A stretch of DNA of 64,000 bases. Source: Microcoleus sp. FACHB-61. Its GTDB lineage: Bacteria; Cyanobacteriota; Cyanobacteriia; Cyanobacteriales; Microcoleaceae. The stretch lies in the NCBI GenBank assembly GCA_014695295.1, contig JACJNY010000043.1, forward strand, positions 25,117-89,116. Direction: 5' to 3'. The notes beneath the pieces are model-generated. The model ran no database searches. It saw only the letters and a list, made by a program, of their open reading frames with translations, and was not told where the DNA came from. Both the position numbers and the translations under genes were made by a program. Shown here one piece after another: positions 9,292 to 16,925 of the stretch (its first letter is position 1; each line of letters begins with the position of its first letter).

Positions 9292-10491
9292 TTATTCTGC
9301 CTCTTCATCACCTTTTTTTTGTAACAGAAACTCACTGGTGAACAAATCAAAGTTATTAAGTCCAATAAACTTAAACTCCTCAATCTTCTCGCGTGAATTA
9401 TAAATATTATGTAATTTGGCACTCCCAGGAGTTCGTTCAATCAATGACCAATATTTTAACGGAACACCATTCATAATAAACTCATCATTGGTAGTCATAA
9501 TAAGTTGAATTAATCCTGTTTCAGCTTTTTTTATTAGTATTTTAATTATAGAGGAAGAGCGTTGATAATCTAACCCTTCTCCAATATCATCAATCACAAT
9601 ACAACTAGGTTTACTCGCTAGTAAAGAGTAGTTAATTTGAATAAACAATGATAAAGCTCGAAACATTCCTTGTGAAATTTCGGCTTGTTCTGTCACGGAA
9701 GTTAAATCTGCTTCCTTAATGTATAGAGATTGTGGTAAGTCCTCTGAACTATCAGCAGCAGAAATATCGGAATTGATGGAAGATGGCACTTTTATTCCAA
9801 CTTCTGATAACTGATAACCAATTTTCGTCATATCAGAGATAATTGCTTCTGTAAACCGCTCCCTAAATTCCTGTTTTCCCAGCACAAATATACCGACAAC
9901 CGACCTAGCATCTTTGACCTTTATCTCATTTTTTGATAATTCTCGGTCTCGGGGAAAGGGAGGAGCCCATATAAAATTCTTACCGAGTTCTGTTCCAAAC
10001 TCATAAAATCTTAGGGAGTTTGACCATTGATATAATTTCTCTAAAAATGGATGCTGAATAGAGTCTCTACGCTTAACGACTGCGAGTTCTGTTTGGTCAG
10101 TTTGAAAGTTAATTTTTCGGTTAAGTTCTTTAGCCAATATAGTACCTTTGCCTGATTCATCCCTATTTAAAAGTTGCCGATCGCTTTTACTGCCTATAAT
10201 TAATTTTTCTTTAATTACAAGACCTTTCTCTATTTTCAATATATATTCTGTTTTTTCTTCAGACCGCTCAATATCAAACAACAAACGCCATTCATAGCTT
10301 TTGGATTGTGGAAGAAGAGACCTACTATTTGATAGTAACTCTGACAGAGTATATATGGCCCTCACAATTTTTGATTTACCACTAGCATTTTTACCTACAA
10401 TTAAATTTGTTTTGCTTAATTGCCATTCTTCGACTCGCCATTCATCAGGCAGACCTTTATTATACACATAGTCAAAAATATCTAGCTTCAT
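9292..10491 (-). CDS. AAA/ABC-type ATPase (AAA_21-like), putative defence sensor
   Basis: This 399-residue SMC/ABC-like ATPase has Walker A VGKNASGKSK at about residues 32-41, an ABC-signature-like ISQGMFRALSLF in the C-terminal half, Walker B CIVIDDIGEGLD and a switch-like MTTND. The Walker B ends D-D rather than the usual D-E, with GEGLD following. The two ATPase halves flank an insert of about 230 residues, as in AAA15/AAA_21 proteins of PARIS, AbiL and similar immunity pairs. It is the first gene of a two-gene unit with the TOPRIM-like gene. ATG at 10491 is preceded by AAAGG about 9 bases upstream. The region is AT-rich compared with bcp next door. Confidence 0.8.
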   Translation of the reverse strand: MKLDIFDYVYNKGLPDEWRVEEWQLSKTNLIVGKNASGKSKIVRAIYTLSELLSNSRSLLPQSKSYEWRLLFDIERSEEKTEYILKIEKGLVIKEKLIIGSKSDRQLLNRDESGKGTILAKELNRKINFQTDQTELAVVKRRDSIQHPFLEKLYQWSNSLRFYEFGTELGKNFIWAPPFPRDRELSKNEIKVKDARSVVGIFVLGKQEFRERFTEAIISDMTKIGYQLSEVGIKVPSSINSDISAADSSEDLPQSLYIKEADLTSVTEQAEISQGMFRALSLFIQINYSLLASKPSCIVIDDIGEGLDYQRSSSIIKILIKKAETGLIQLIMTTNDEFIMNGVPLKYWSLIERTPGSAKLHNIYNSREKIEEFKFIGLNNFDLFTSEFLLQKKGDEEAE

Positions 10492-10717
10492 AAATTTGTT
10501 ACCTTTATTACAAAATTTTTATAACAATAGGATCAAACACCAATAATCTAACACCCGATCGCCCGCAAGTCAACGCAGAAAATCACCCGATCGAACTCTT
10601 TCCAAGCGTAAAATTTCCCTGGGACGAACTCAATCCCTAACCTCACATTCAAAAGATTGGCGGTAGCAGCCCAAAATCAACTAAAATAGCTTGGTAAATC
10701 GCAAGGGAAACAAAACT

Positions 10718-11158
10718 ATGACATTACCAGTTGGGTGCGCTGCCCCTCAATTTACCGCCAAAGACACCAACGGCAACACAGTCTCGCTCTCCGAATTCGC
10801 CGGTAAAACCATAATCTTGTATTTCTACCCGAAAGATGACACCCCTGGCTGCACAAGACAAGCCCAAAGCTTCAAAGCAGCGTATGAAGAATACAAAGGC
10901 AAAGACCTTGTAATTCTCGGTGTCAGCCGCGACAACGAGGAATCGCACCAAAAGTTCACAGAGAAATACGGTTTGCCTTTCCAGCTATTAGCAGATGTTG
11001 ATGGCACGATTACCAAAGCTTACGATGTCGAGAAAGGCGATTATGCTAAGCGCGTCACCTTCGTTATCGACGGTACTGGCAAAATTATTCAGGTTTATGA
11101 GGGCGAAACCATGAAAGTTGACACTCACGCTCAAGATATTCTCGTCACCATAGTTTAG
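10718..11158 (+). CDS. bcp: Peroxiredoxin, BCP/PrxQ type
   Basis: This 146-residue thiol peroxidase reduces H2O2 and organic hydroperoxides using thioredoxin. Landmarks are GCAAPQFTAKDTNG, then LYFYPKDDTPGCTRQAQSF with the peroxidatic Cys in TPGCT, LGVSRDNEESHQKF and FVIDGTGKI. The resolving Cys usually found five residues after the peroxidatic one in PrxQ is replaced by Gln (CTRQAQ), so this copy probably works as a 1-Cys enzyme or uses another thiol. I chose ATG at 10718, with AAGGGA about 10 bases upstream, over an in-frame TTG at 10691. Confidence 0.93.
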   Translation: MTLPVGCAAPQFTAKDTNGNTVSLSEFAGKTIILYFYPKDDTPGCTRQAQSFKAAYEEYKGKDLVILGVSRDNEESHQKFTEKYGLPFQLLADVDGTITKAYDVEKGDYAKRVTFVIDGTGKIIQVYEGETMKVDTHAQDILVTIV

Positions 11159-11206
11159 TCGAAGTTTAGCCGATCGCACTAACATTCCTGGACGCACCAA
11201 ACGGCT

Positions 11207-11274
11207 AAAAACCCGGTTTCTTCCTAGATGCCTCGTTGCTATAGGCAATATTCTCGTAGAAACCGGGTTTTTTT
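11207..11274. terminator. Hairpin with T-run downstream of bcp
   Basis: AAAAACCCGGTTTCT at 11207 pairs with AGAAACCGGGTTTTT ending near 11273, around a loop of about 36 bases, and a T-run follows. It suits termination of bcp. The same AAACCGGGT arm recurs near 38610, so it also belongs to a dispersed repeat family. From 11275 to 11593 I see no gene, only AT-rich spacer. Confidence 0.65.
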
Positions 11275-11593
11275 CGTAAGTCCTGACTAAGCAAGTGAGG
11301 GGCCAAGGGTACAGGGGGGAAACAACCTACTCGAACTAAATTCCTTCCCTCAAAACTTACACCACAAATCCGCTCAACCAGCCATATATTAAATTAAAAT
11401 GCTTATGGTGCCCCTAAAGGTAGATTTGTGGCGCAAATCCCGCCAATAATTAAAAATTTATGCTGTAAAAGGCATTAACCGTCCGTAGACAGAATCTAGG
11501 GGCGATTTTTTCCTGGTTGGGGTTATTGTGTTTGATAAAATCAGAAGTTATCCTTGCTTTAGCTGAATAATTAAGTATGTAGGGAGATATATA

Positions 11594-14248
11594 ATGACAA
11601 CCAACAACATTATTTTGAGTTACTTAGGCCCACAAGAAATTGAGGCCAATCGAGCTGCTGTCTTAGTTGGCAGTTTTAACAAAAATTTAGTGGCAGCGAT
11701 TTCAGCAGCAGAAGGCTCAAATGCTCTGAATGTCGCGATAAATGCCTCAAGAGGCATTTGGAGCATCAGTTTAGAAAAAGGATTCGATAGCGCAGGAACT
11801 CGCACAGTACAGGTGAAGGCAACTGATAAGACCGGCAAAGTTATCGGCCAACAAACAATTAACATCAAAGTTAATCCTGCTTCTAAGTCCCCCGCTCAAT
11901 TTTTCACGTTAATTACTCTCAGAGATACCGCATTCAAAGCCGGAACACTGCCCGCGAGCAATCTCAATAACCTGCAAAAAGCGGCAATACAAGGAGGTAA
12001 AACTTATCAAATTAGCGACTACGAGTTAGAAGATGGACACCTGAATGTTCAACTAAATAATCCCATTTATCCGGTGGGAAAGTCCGGCTTTTTCTACGAA
12101 AAACACGTACTCATAACCAAAGGCGCAAAAATTCTCATATTCGATCGCGCCGAGTTGCCGACCCCGCCACCTGGAATGCTGTTACTATGGGTTATCAAAA
12201 AGACCTGGTTAAAGCTCAACCCCACAGATTCTGCTAGTTTAGGACAAACTCAGAAATTACAATTTAACCAGGGAGAAACTTTCAATGTTCTCGGCTACGC
12301 TTGCGTAGAAAACCATTTCCGAGTCGCTTTTGCTCGGGCAGTTCCTAACTTAGGAACTTCGGGATATCTGTACTCGCAGCACGTCCAACTTTTGCGAGAC
12401 GGGAGGGGAATTCCGTTTGATAGAAATGCAGTTACGATGACTGTTATCAAAACTACTGTGTTTAAAAAGCGACCGACAAATGCCGCTAGCCTGCCACCCC
12501 AAGAAAAAATTACCTTGCCGGCGGGAATGATTTACGGAATTGCCGGATTCTCGATCGAACAAAGCCACATTAAAGTCTCGCTTACCGAGAATTTGCCGCA
12601 ATTTGGCAATACGGGTTTCATTTATCCCGATTTTGTGCAATTCAGCCGCGGTGGCAAATCTTTCAATCCCGCTCCGAATTTAACTTATCAAGGGCCGTCA
12701 GAAGTTTTAATAAATCAGCCGATCGTCCTTCGGGGTACTTTTGACCGAGAAAAAACAGCAAAAATTGAGGTGATAGCTGAGGATACATTTCCCCTAAGCG
12801 TCACGCTAAACCAACAAGCCAGCACTTGGCAAGTTAATTTGTCTAAAGGATTTAGCGTAGCTGGAGCTCGGTGGCTCAGGTTGCGGGCAACTGACAGCAA
12901 AGGCAACGTTACTGGCAGCCAAATAATTTACATTACCGTAAGTTCCGATCCGCTGACTGCCGGAAAAGGTTTGACCTTAAAGATAGTTTCTGACAGTTTG
13001 TTTAAGGTAGCTCCGGTTGATTCTTCCAGGCTCGACAATCAGCAAAAAGTTCTTGTCAAAGCAGGCCAGACTTTCGCGGTTAGCAAGTACGGATTTGTTG
13101 ACGGGCATCTCAAAGTGGTGCTGGATTCAGAAATTTTGCCGATCGGCAGTTTTGGCTATTTTTACGAACCCGATGTTCAGCTTGCCAAAGGTGATAAAAT
13201 TCTAAGATTTGACCTGGCAGACGTGCCGAATAGCAACGTCAGCGCTCAACTGTTGGTAACTCAAACAACTCAGATTAAAGGTCAACCAGAAGATTCATCT
13301 AAACTGCCTGCAAATCAAGTTGCTCAAATAACTTTAGGCAGCACCTATGCCATCACTGGTTATGCCTGCATTTTGGGGCATTTCCGAGTAACCTTGGCCG
13401 AACCTATTCCCGGTTTCGGCAATATCGGATTTATTTATTGGCAGCACGTTCAAATTAAAAAAGACGGCAAAGAAGTTGCCTACGATCCCAGTGCTTTGAC
13501 GATGACAATCCTGCAAGCAACAGTGTTTAAAAAACGGCCTGTAGATTCTGCCAGCCTGAGCATTACCGAGAGAACTACGCTGGCTTTAGGTCGAGTTTAC
13601 GGCGTGGAAAGCTACGGTGTCGAAGGTAATCACCTAAAAGTTTCCCTGAGTGAAGAACTGCCGAACTTGGGCAATACAGGTTATGTTTTTCCTAGTTTTG
13701 TTCAGTTCAAGCGGGGAGATAAAATTTTCGATCCGGTTCCGAACAATGTGGAATTGAACGTGCCGTATTTTTCGCAGCGGGACAATCCGCGTTTTGACTG
13801 GTCTACTTGCAACGTAACTGCGATCGCCATGGTGCTTTATTATTACGGCCTGCGTTCTGAGTGGGGCGGACAGTTGGAGGATGAGTTGTTGCAGTGGTGT
13901 TTCGACTATGCCGGCCAGGGTTCTCAAACCGATCACAGCGTGCTTTCGGCGCTGATTCAGGCTTACGGGTTTGAGACGAGTTTTAGTACGACTCGCACGT
14001 GGGCGGAGGTGCGATCGGAATTGCTGAATCGGCGGCCGGTAGTTTTAGCAGGAGATTTTACTGCGGCCGGTCACATTCTCACTTTAATTGGCTACAATTC
14101 TCAGGGTTATATCGTGCAAGATCCTTGGGGAGATGCACTGACTGGTTACAGCGATACTGAGGGGAGAAAGTTGATGTATCCCTACAGTTACGTCAATCAA
14201 GTTGCTGGGCCAGATGGGAATGTTTGGGCGCATTTTATCTCTCGATAA
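11594..14248 (+). CDS. Duplicated Ig-like/SH3-like repeat protein with C-terminal C39-like peptidase domain
   Basis: This 884-residue protein is built from an internal duplication. Each half starts with an Ig-like domain (first LSYLGPQEIEAN, second LTYQGPSEVLIN near residue 360). The first ends in VQVKATDKTGKVIGQQ and the second in LRLRATDSKGNVTGSQ. About three SH3-like repeats follow in each half (pattern Y-x-x-x-x-x-H-L/F-K/R-V-x-L, NxGFIY). Residues 715-884 form a peptidase C39_2-like domain: catalytic Cys in DWSTCNVTAIAM (about 739), His in AAGHILTLIGY (about 826) and Asp in VQDPWGD. There is no signal peptide. GGGAG-type SD precedes the ATG. It may be exported by another route and act on peptides or cell walls; that is inference. 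Confidence 0.85.
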   Translation: MTTNNIILSYLGPQEIEANRAAVLVGSFNKNLVAAISAAEGSNALNVAINASRGIWSISLEKGFDSAGTRTVQVKATDKTGKVIGQQTINIKVNPASKSPAQFFTLITLRDTAFKAGTLPASNLNNLQKAAIQGGKTYQISDYELEDGHLNVQLNNPIYPVGKSGFFYEKHVLITKGAKILIFDRAELPTPPPGMLLLWVIKKTWLKLNPTDSASLGQTQKLQFNQGETFNVLGYACVENHFRVAFARAVPNLGTSGYLYSQHVQLLRDGRGIPFDRNAVTMTVIKTTVFKKRPTNAASLPPQEKITLPAGMIYGIAGFSIEQSHIKVSLTENLPQFGNTGFIYPDFVQFSRGGKSFNPAPNLTYQGPSEVLINQPIVLRGTFDREKTAKIEVIAEDTFPLSVTLNQQASTWQVNLSKGFSVAGARWLRLRATDSKGNVTGSQIIYITVSSDPLTAGKGLTLKIVSDSLFKVAPVDSSRLDNQQKVLVKAGQTFAVSKYGFVDGHLKVVLDSEILPIGSFGYFYEPDVQLAKGDKILRFDLADVPNSNVSAQLLVTQTTQIKGQPEDSSKLPANQVAQITLGSTYAITGYACILGHFRVTLAEPIPGFGNIGFIYWQHVQIKKDGKEVAYDPSALTMTILQATVFKKRPVDSASLSITERTTLALGRVYGVESYGVEGNHLKVSLSEELPNLGNTGYVFPSFVQFKRGDKIFDPVPNNVELNVPYFSQRDNPRFDWSTCNVTAIAMVLYYYGLRSEWGGQLEDELLQWCFDYAGQGSQTDHSVLSALIQAYGFETSFSTTRTWAEVRSELLNRRPVVLAGDFTAAGHILTLIGYNSQGYIVQDPWGDALTGYSDTEGRKLMYPYSYVNQVAGPDGNVWAHFISR

Positions 14249-14296
14249 TCTACTCTACGCTTGGCAAGTAGTTTGAGGCGCTACAACTATTAGTAA

Positions 14297-14337
14297 GGTG
14301 CGCATTACAGCTATGCGTAAGGTACTCCGTGCGCACC
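14297..14337. terminator. Short inverted repeat between convergent genes
   Basis: GGTGCGCA at 14297-14304 pairs with TGCGCACC at 14330-14337. It lies between the converging 3' ends of the C39-like protein gene and the PEP-CTERM gene. It shares the GGTGCGC arm with other intergenic repeats in this window and may serve as a weak bidirectional terminator. Confidence 0.4.
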
Positions 14338-14355
14338 CTACATAACTTAGGCAAT

Positions 14356-15234
14356 TTAGCCCTTAATTTTGCGTTTCGCTGCACCAATACCTAAAAAGCT
14401 CAAGCCTACTAAAGTACCCAACCAAGTAGAAGGTTCGGGTACAGCCTCAAACGAGCCTTGAATGGCGATCGCATCGTTAGCGCACTCGGCAAAAAAGTTA
14501 GCAATGTAGTTCCCCGAAGGCATGGAGGATTTATTGAAACTGAATCCGATAGTTTGAGAACCAACTGCATTAAACTGACCGAAATTAAGACCGAGGACGC
14601 TCAAAGTTGCGGGCGTTAAAAAATTTATTTCTCCTACTTTTGTACCCGTAGCTATTGAATTGAGGATGGTCATGTTTCCTGTTTGTTGAAAATAGGGGTC
14701 GGTGGCAGCTAAATCGCCCATTGATGGGGTTCCGCCTTGAGATGCAACTACCGTATTGAATTGATTTAAATTGGTAAAGCCAGAGTTACTTTGGGTAACG
14801 CTTTTAGCGGTAACATTCGTGTAAACGCCTGTTGTCGCCACGCCTGAGTCATTTCCGGCGGCAAAGCGAACGGCAAATAAGCTGCGATTTGCGTTAGCTG
14901 TATTGAAGTTTTGACCGGAAAAATTGAAGAACAAATCGCCGTAGTTGATGTTGCCTCTTTCAGCGGCGCTGTCGGCATATCCTGCTAAACTTAGATTGGA
15001 GTTGATGGCGATGAAAGCTGTATCTGATGTTTCTTTGATGGCAATGCCGTAAAATTCAAAATCGCCGCCGCCGATTTGGGGCCCTGTCACGCCGTCGTTG
15101 AAGGAATCGATCGCATAATTCCACCCGTTAGATAGTGTTGCTGCTGTAGCTTTTTGTTGCTGTAGTGCGAAAATGGCACAGAAAACAGCCACGGAGTAAG
15201 TCCAGTGGATGCTGTTTTTATTAATGGAATTCAT
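14356..15234 (-). CDS. PEP-CTERM (exosortase-dependent) surface protein, XDD3-like
   Basis: This 292-residue exported protein has an N-terminal signal peptide (hydrophobic VAVFCAIFALQQ, cleavage near ATAA at about residue 33). It ends in a canonical PEP-CTERM sorting tail: VPEPSTWLG, a hydrophobic helix (TLVGLSFLGIG) and a basic end (AAKRKIKG). Exosortase would cleave near PEP and the protein would be displayed on or released from the outer surface. The body (GWNYAIDSFNDGVTG..., GIAIKETSDTAFIAINSN) resembles the cyanobacterial XDD3-type exosortase-dependent proteins from memory. ATG at 15234 has GGGAG 8 bases upstream. Confidence 0.88.
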   Translation of the reverse strand: MNSINKNSIHWTYSVAVFCAIFALQQQKATAATLSNGWNYAIDSFNDGVTGPQIGGGDFEFYGIAIKETSDTAFIAINSNLSLAGYADSAAERGNINYGDLFFNFSGQNFNTANANRSLFAVRFAAGNDSGVATTGVYTNVTAKSVTQSNSGFTNLNQFNTVVASQGGTPSMGDLAATDPYFQQTGNMTILNSIATGTKVGEINFLTPATLSVLGLNFGQFNAVGSQTIGFSFNKSSMPSGNYIANFFAECANDAIAIQGSFEAVPEPSTWLGTLVGLSFLGIGAAKRKIKG

Positions 15235-16094
15235 AAAATTCTCCCTGGGAATGAGTGTTAAAGTGTCCAGTCTGCTCTATCGACTGTTTTTAATTTTAAG
15301 TAAATCATACCTTCGGGCCGAATTTCTTAAAATTTTGCTAAAAATTTGGTCGGGCTACATCCTATCAACTAGATTGGTTAAAACAACCCACTCATGCCTG
15401 TAGCTAAATACAGGACTTACGCAGGCACAGTATTATAGTGGGGCTGCATAAGTCCTGTAGGTGCAAATAAACCGACTACCGGGTTGGGGCGGTTGAGAGC
15501 AGCCATAAACTGGCTGCTAGTCCAGATCTAGGCGGTACCCGCATCTAAAATATCTTATTGTTTTTTCATACCGATAGACTTAATTGATTTTTTATCAAAT
15601 ATTAATGAATCTTGACAATTGGCGGTGTGATGTTGTAGATGCCGATGCCTGATTCTATTAATATTTCGATTGTTTAATTAATAATTTTAATAACTTGTAT
15701 GTCATCTCCAGCCCGGTTCAATAATTATAATTACGTTTGTGGTGATGGCTTCCTTCCTCCAACTCCTAAAAGGCGGATCGCCCACAATTTTACAAATTTT
15801 AGTATAAGCGATCGACCTAACAGGCTTTTAATCGATCGACAAACTGGGGAGCGGCACTTTTTCTGTAAGTGCCGCACAAAGCGAGAATTGGATCATCAAA
15901 AAAAATTCAGACGGCGAGGAGCGATCGCACGTTTTTAGAACACTCAAGGAACTTCCTGCCCTACATCCGGTGCAGGTATCGCGGCTTCCTTCTAACTCTG
16001 GCGGTGGTTTCAAGACTTGAAGCGCTGCATAAATCAATCAAATTTCACAAATAGTTGCTCGCAACTATGGGGTATTGCCCTTTTTTAAATGCTG
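15235..16094. other. Gene-free region with inverted repeats
   Basis: I see no convincing gene in these 860 bases. Structure present: a 15-base inverted repeat with one mismatch at 15409-15423/15445-15459 (arm TACAGGACTTACGCA), a perfect 9-base stem at 15851-15859/15867-15875, an 8-base palindrome arm at 16051-16068, and at about 15705-15815 a degenerate copy of the repeat near 7702-7830. A 79-codon frame at 15699 lies over that repeat and looks spurious. Confidence 0.6.
15409..15459. repeat. 51-bp inverted-repeat element
   Basis: TACAGGACTTACGCA is mirrored by TGCATAAGTCCTGTA with a single mismatch and a 21-base loop. It resembles small dispersed hairpin elements of filamentous cyanobacteria. 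No coding capacity. Confidence 0.6.
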
Positions 16095-16310
16095 TTAATA
16101 TATCGCCGACAGTTCTTTGACTATCTTGACTCTTCCCTTGAGTACAGAGCGCAGCAGGCGGTTGATCGAATGTCTGTCTTCATCGTCGAGAGAGTCGTCT
16201 AAAACAGCGGCCATCAAACCGTAGCGATCGGCTAAAGTCAAACAACCCGTATCCGTAACAGAGGCAAGCATTTCGGAAATAGCGCCGGGGATAAGTTGAA
16301 CTAAAAACAT
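16095..16310 (-). CDS. Small conserved cyanobacterial protein, unknown function
   Basis: This 71-residue soluble acidic protein has the pattern IPGAISEML...GCLTLADRYGLMAAVLDDSL, then DDEDRHSINRLLRSVLKGRVKIV. It reads as a compact helical protein and matches a short cyanobacterial family I have seen without an assigned function. It is transcribed away from nirA, and the two genes share a 611-base spacer with a strong NtcA-type promoter facing nirA. Link to nitrogen control is positional inference only. ATG at 16310 follows a short AT-rich leader with AGGGAACG just upstream. Confidence 0.7.
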   Translation of the reverse strand: MFLVQLIPGAISEMLASVTDTGCLTLADRYGLMAAVLDDSLDDEDRHSINRLLRSVLKGRVKIVKELSAIY

Positions 16311-16619
16311 AAGACGTTCCCTGAATTCGATACTTATATCATCTCTCCTTCTCTAAAAATTAAGAGTGACGCTGGCATAGCAGAGAACGTGATGTTTTGA
16401 GGCAAACTGTGTGACAGCCACCGCTCTAATTGTGTGACGAACTGCGTTTTAAGTCAGCGATCTTAGTCACAAGATGATTTTATATGTTCCAATTTCCCCC
16501 TCTGCCCTCCCAAATCTAAAGATTTAAAGAGATTTTTCCGTTCTGTGGGTGCCTTTACCCATTACCTATGTATAAAACGCATCGCCACTATGCGAAAAAT
16601 TCATAAAACTCAATATTTT

Positions 16620-16661
16620 GTAAAAATAGCTACGAATGTTTACAGTGGTGGGCTTTACATT
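16620..16661 (+). promoter_or_regulatory. NtcA-activated promoter of nirA cluster
   Basis: GTAAAAATAGCTAC at 16620-16633 is a perfect GTA-N8-TAC NtcA box. A -10 hexamer TACATT lies at 16656-16661, exactly 22 bases after the box. This is the class II NtcA promoter geometry (box centred near -41.5), predicting a transcript start near 16668 and a leader of about 254 bases. NtcA is the cyanobacterial nitrogen regulator, activated by 2-oxoglutarate. The rest of the 16311-16871 spacer shows no gene. Confidence 0.9.
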
Positions 16662-16871
16662 AACTCATAACAAAGGTGCATAGAAACCCAGGAATCGACC
16701 GAACCATCGGTAACAACTATAACCATACATAGTTTTGCGACTTCGAGGCAGCGCCCAGTCAAGCTCAAACTTACAGAAGACCAACGATGCTTAAAAGAAA
16801 TTCGATCTAGTAACTAAATATACAGTTTTAAATTCATACACTCACTAAGGTTAGCAGGAAACACACATTTT

Positions 16872-16925
16872 ATGCTCCAAGTCAATACCTCCCCACACAA
16901 GCCAGCAGCGAGGGTAAACCGATGA
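16872..16925 (+). CDS. Possible 17-residue leader peptide overlapping nirA start
   Basis: ATG at 16872 opens MLQVNTSPHKPAARVNR and stops with TGA at 16923-16925, which overlaps the nirA ATG as ATGA. An AGGA sits 12 bases before this ATG. The arrangement would allow translational coupling to nirA. It may be chance: the frame is short, and conservation was not tested. Confidence 0.35.
   Translation: MLQVNTSPHKPAARVNR

Noticed and set aside
15699..15938. 79-codon plus-strand frame
   Set aside because: It overlies a dispersed non-coding repeat (related to 7702-7830) and a hairpin; composition is not protein-like and no ribosome binding site is present.
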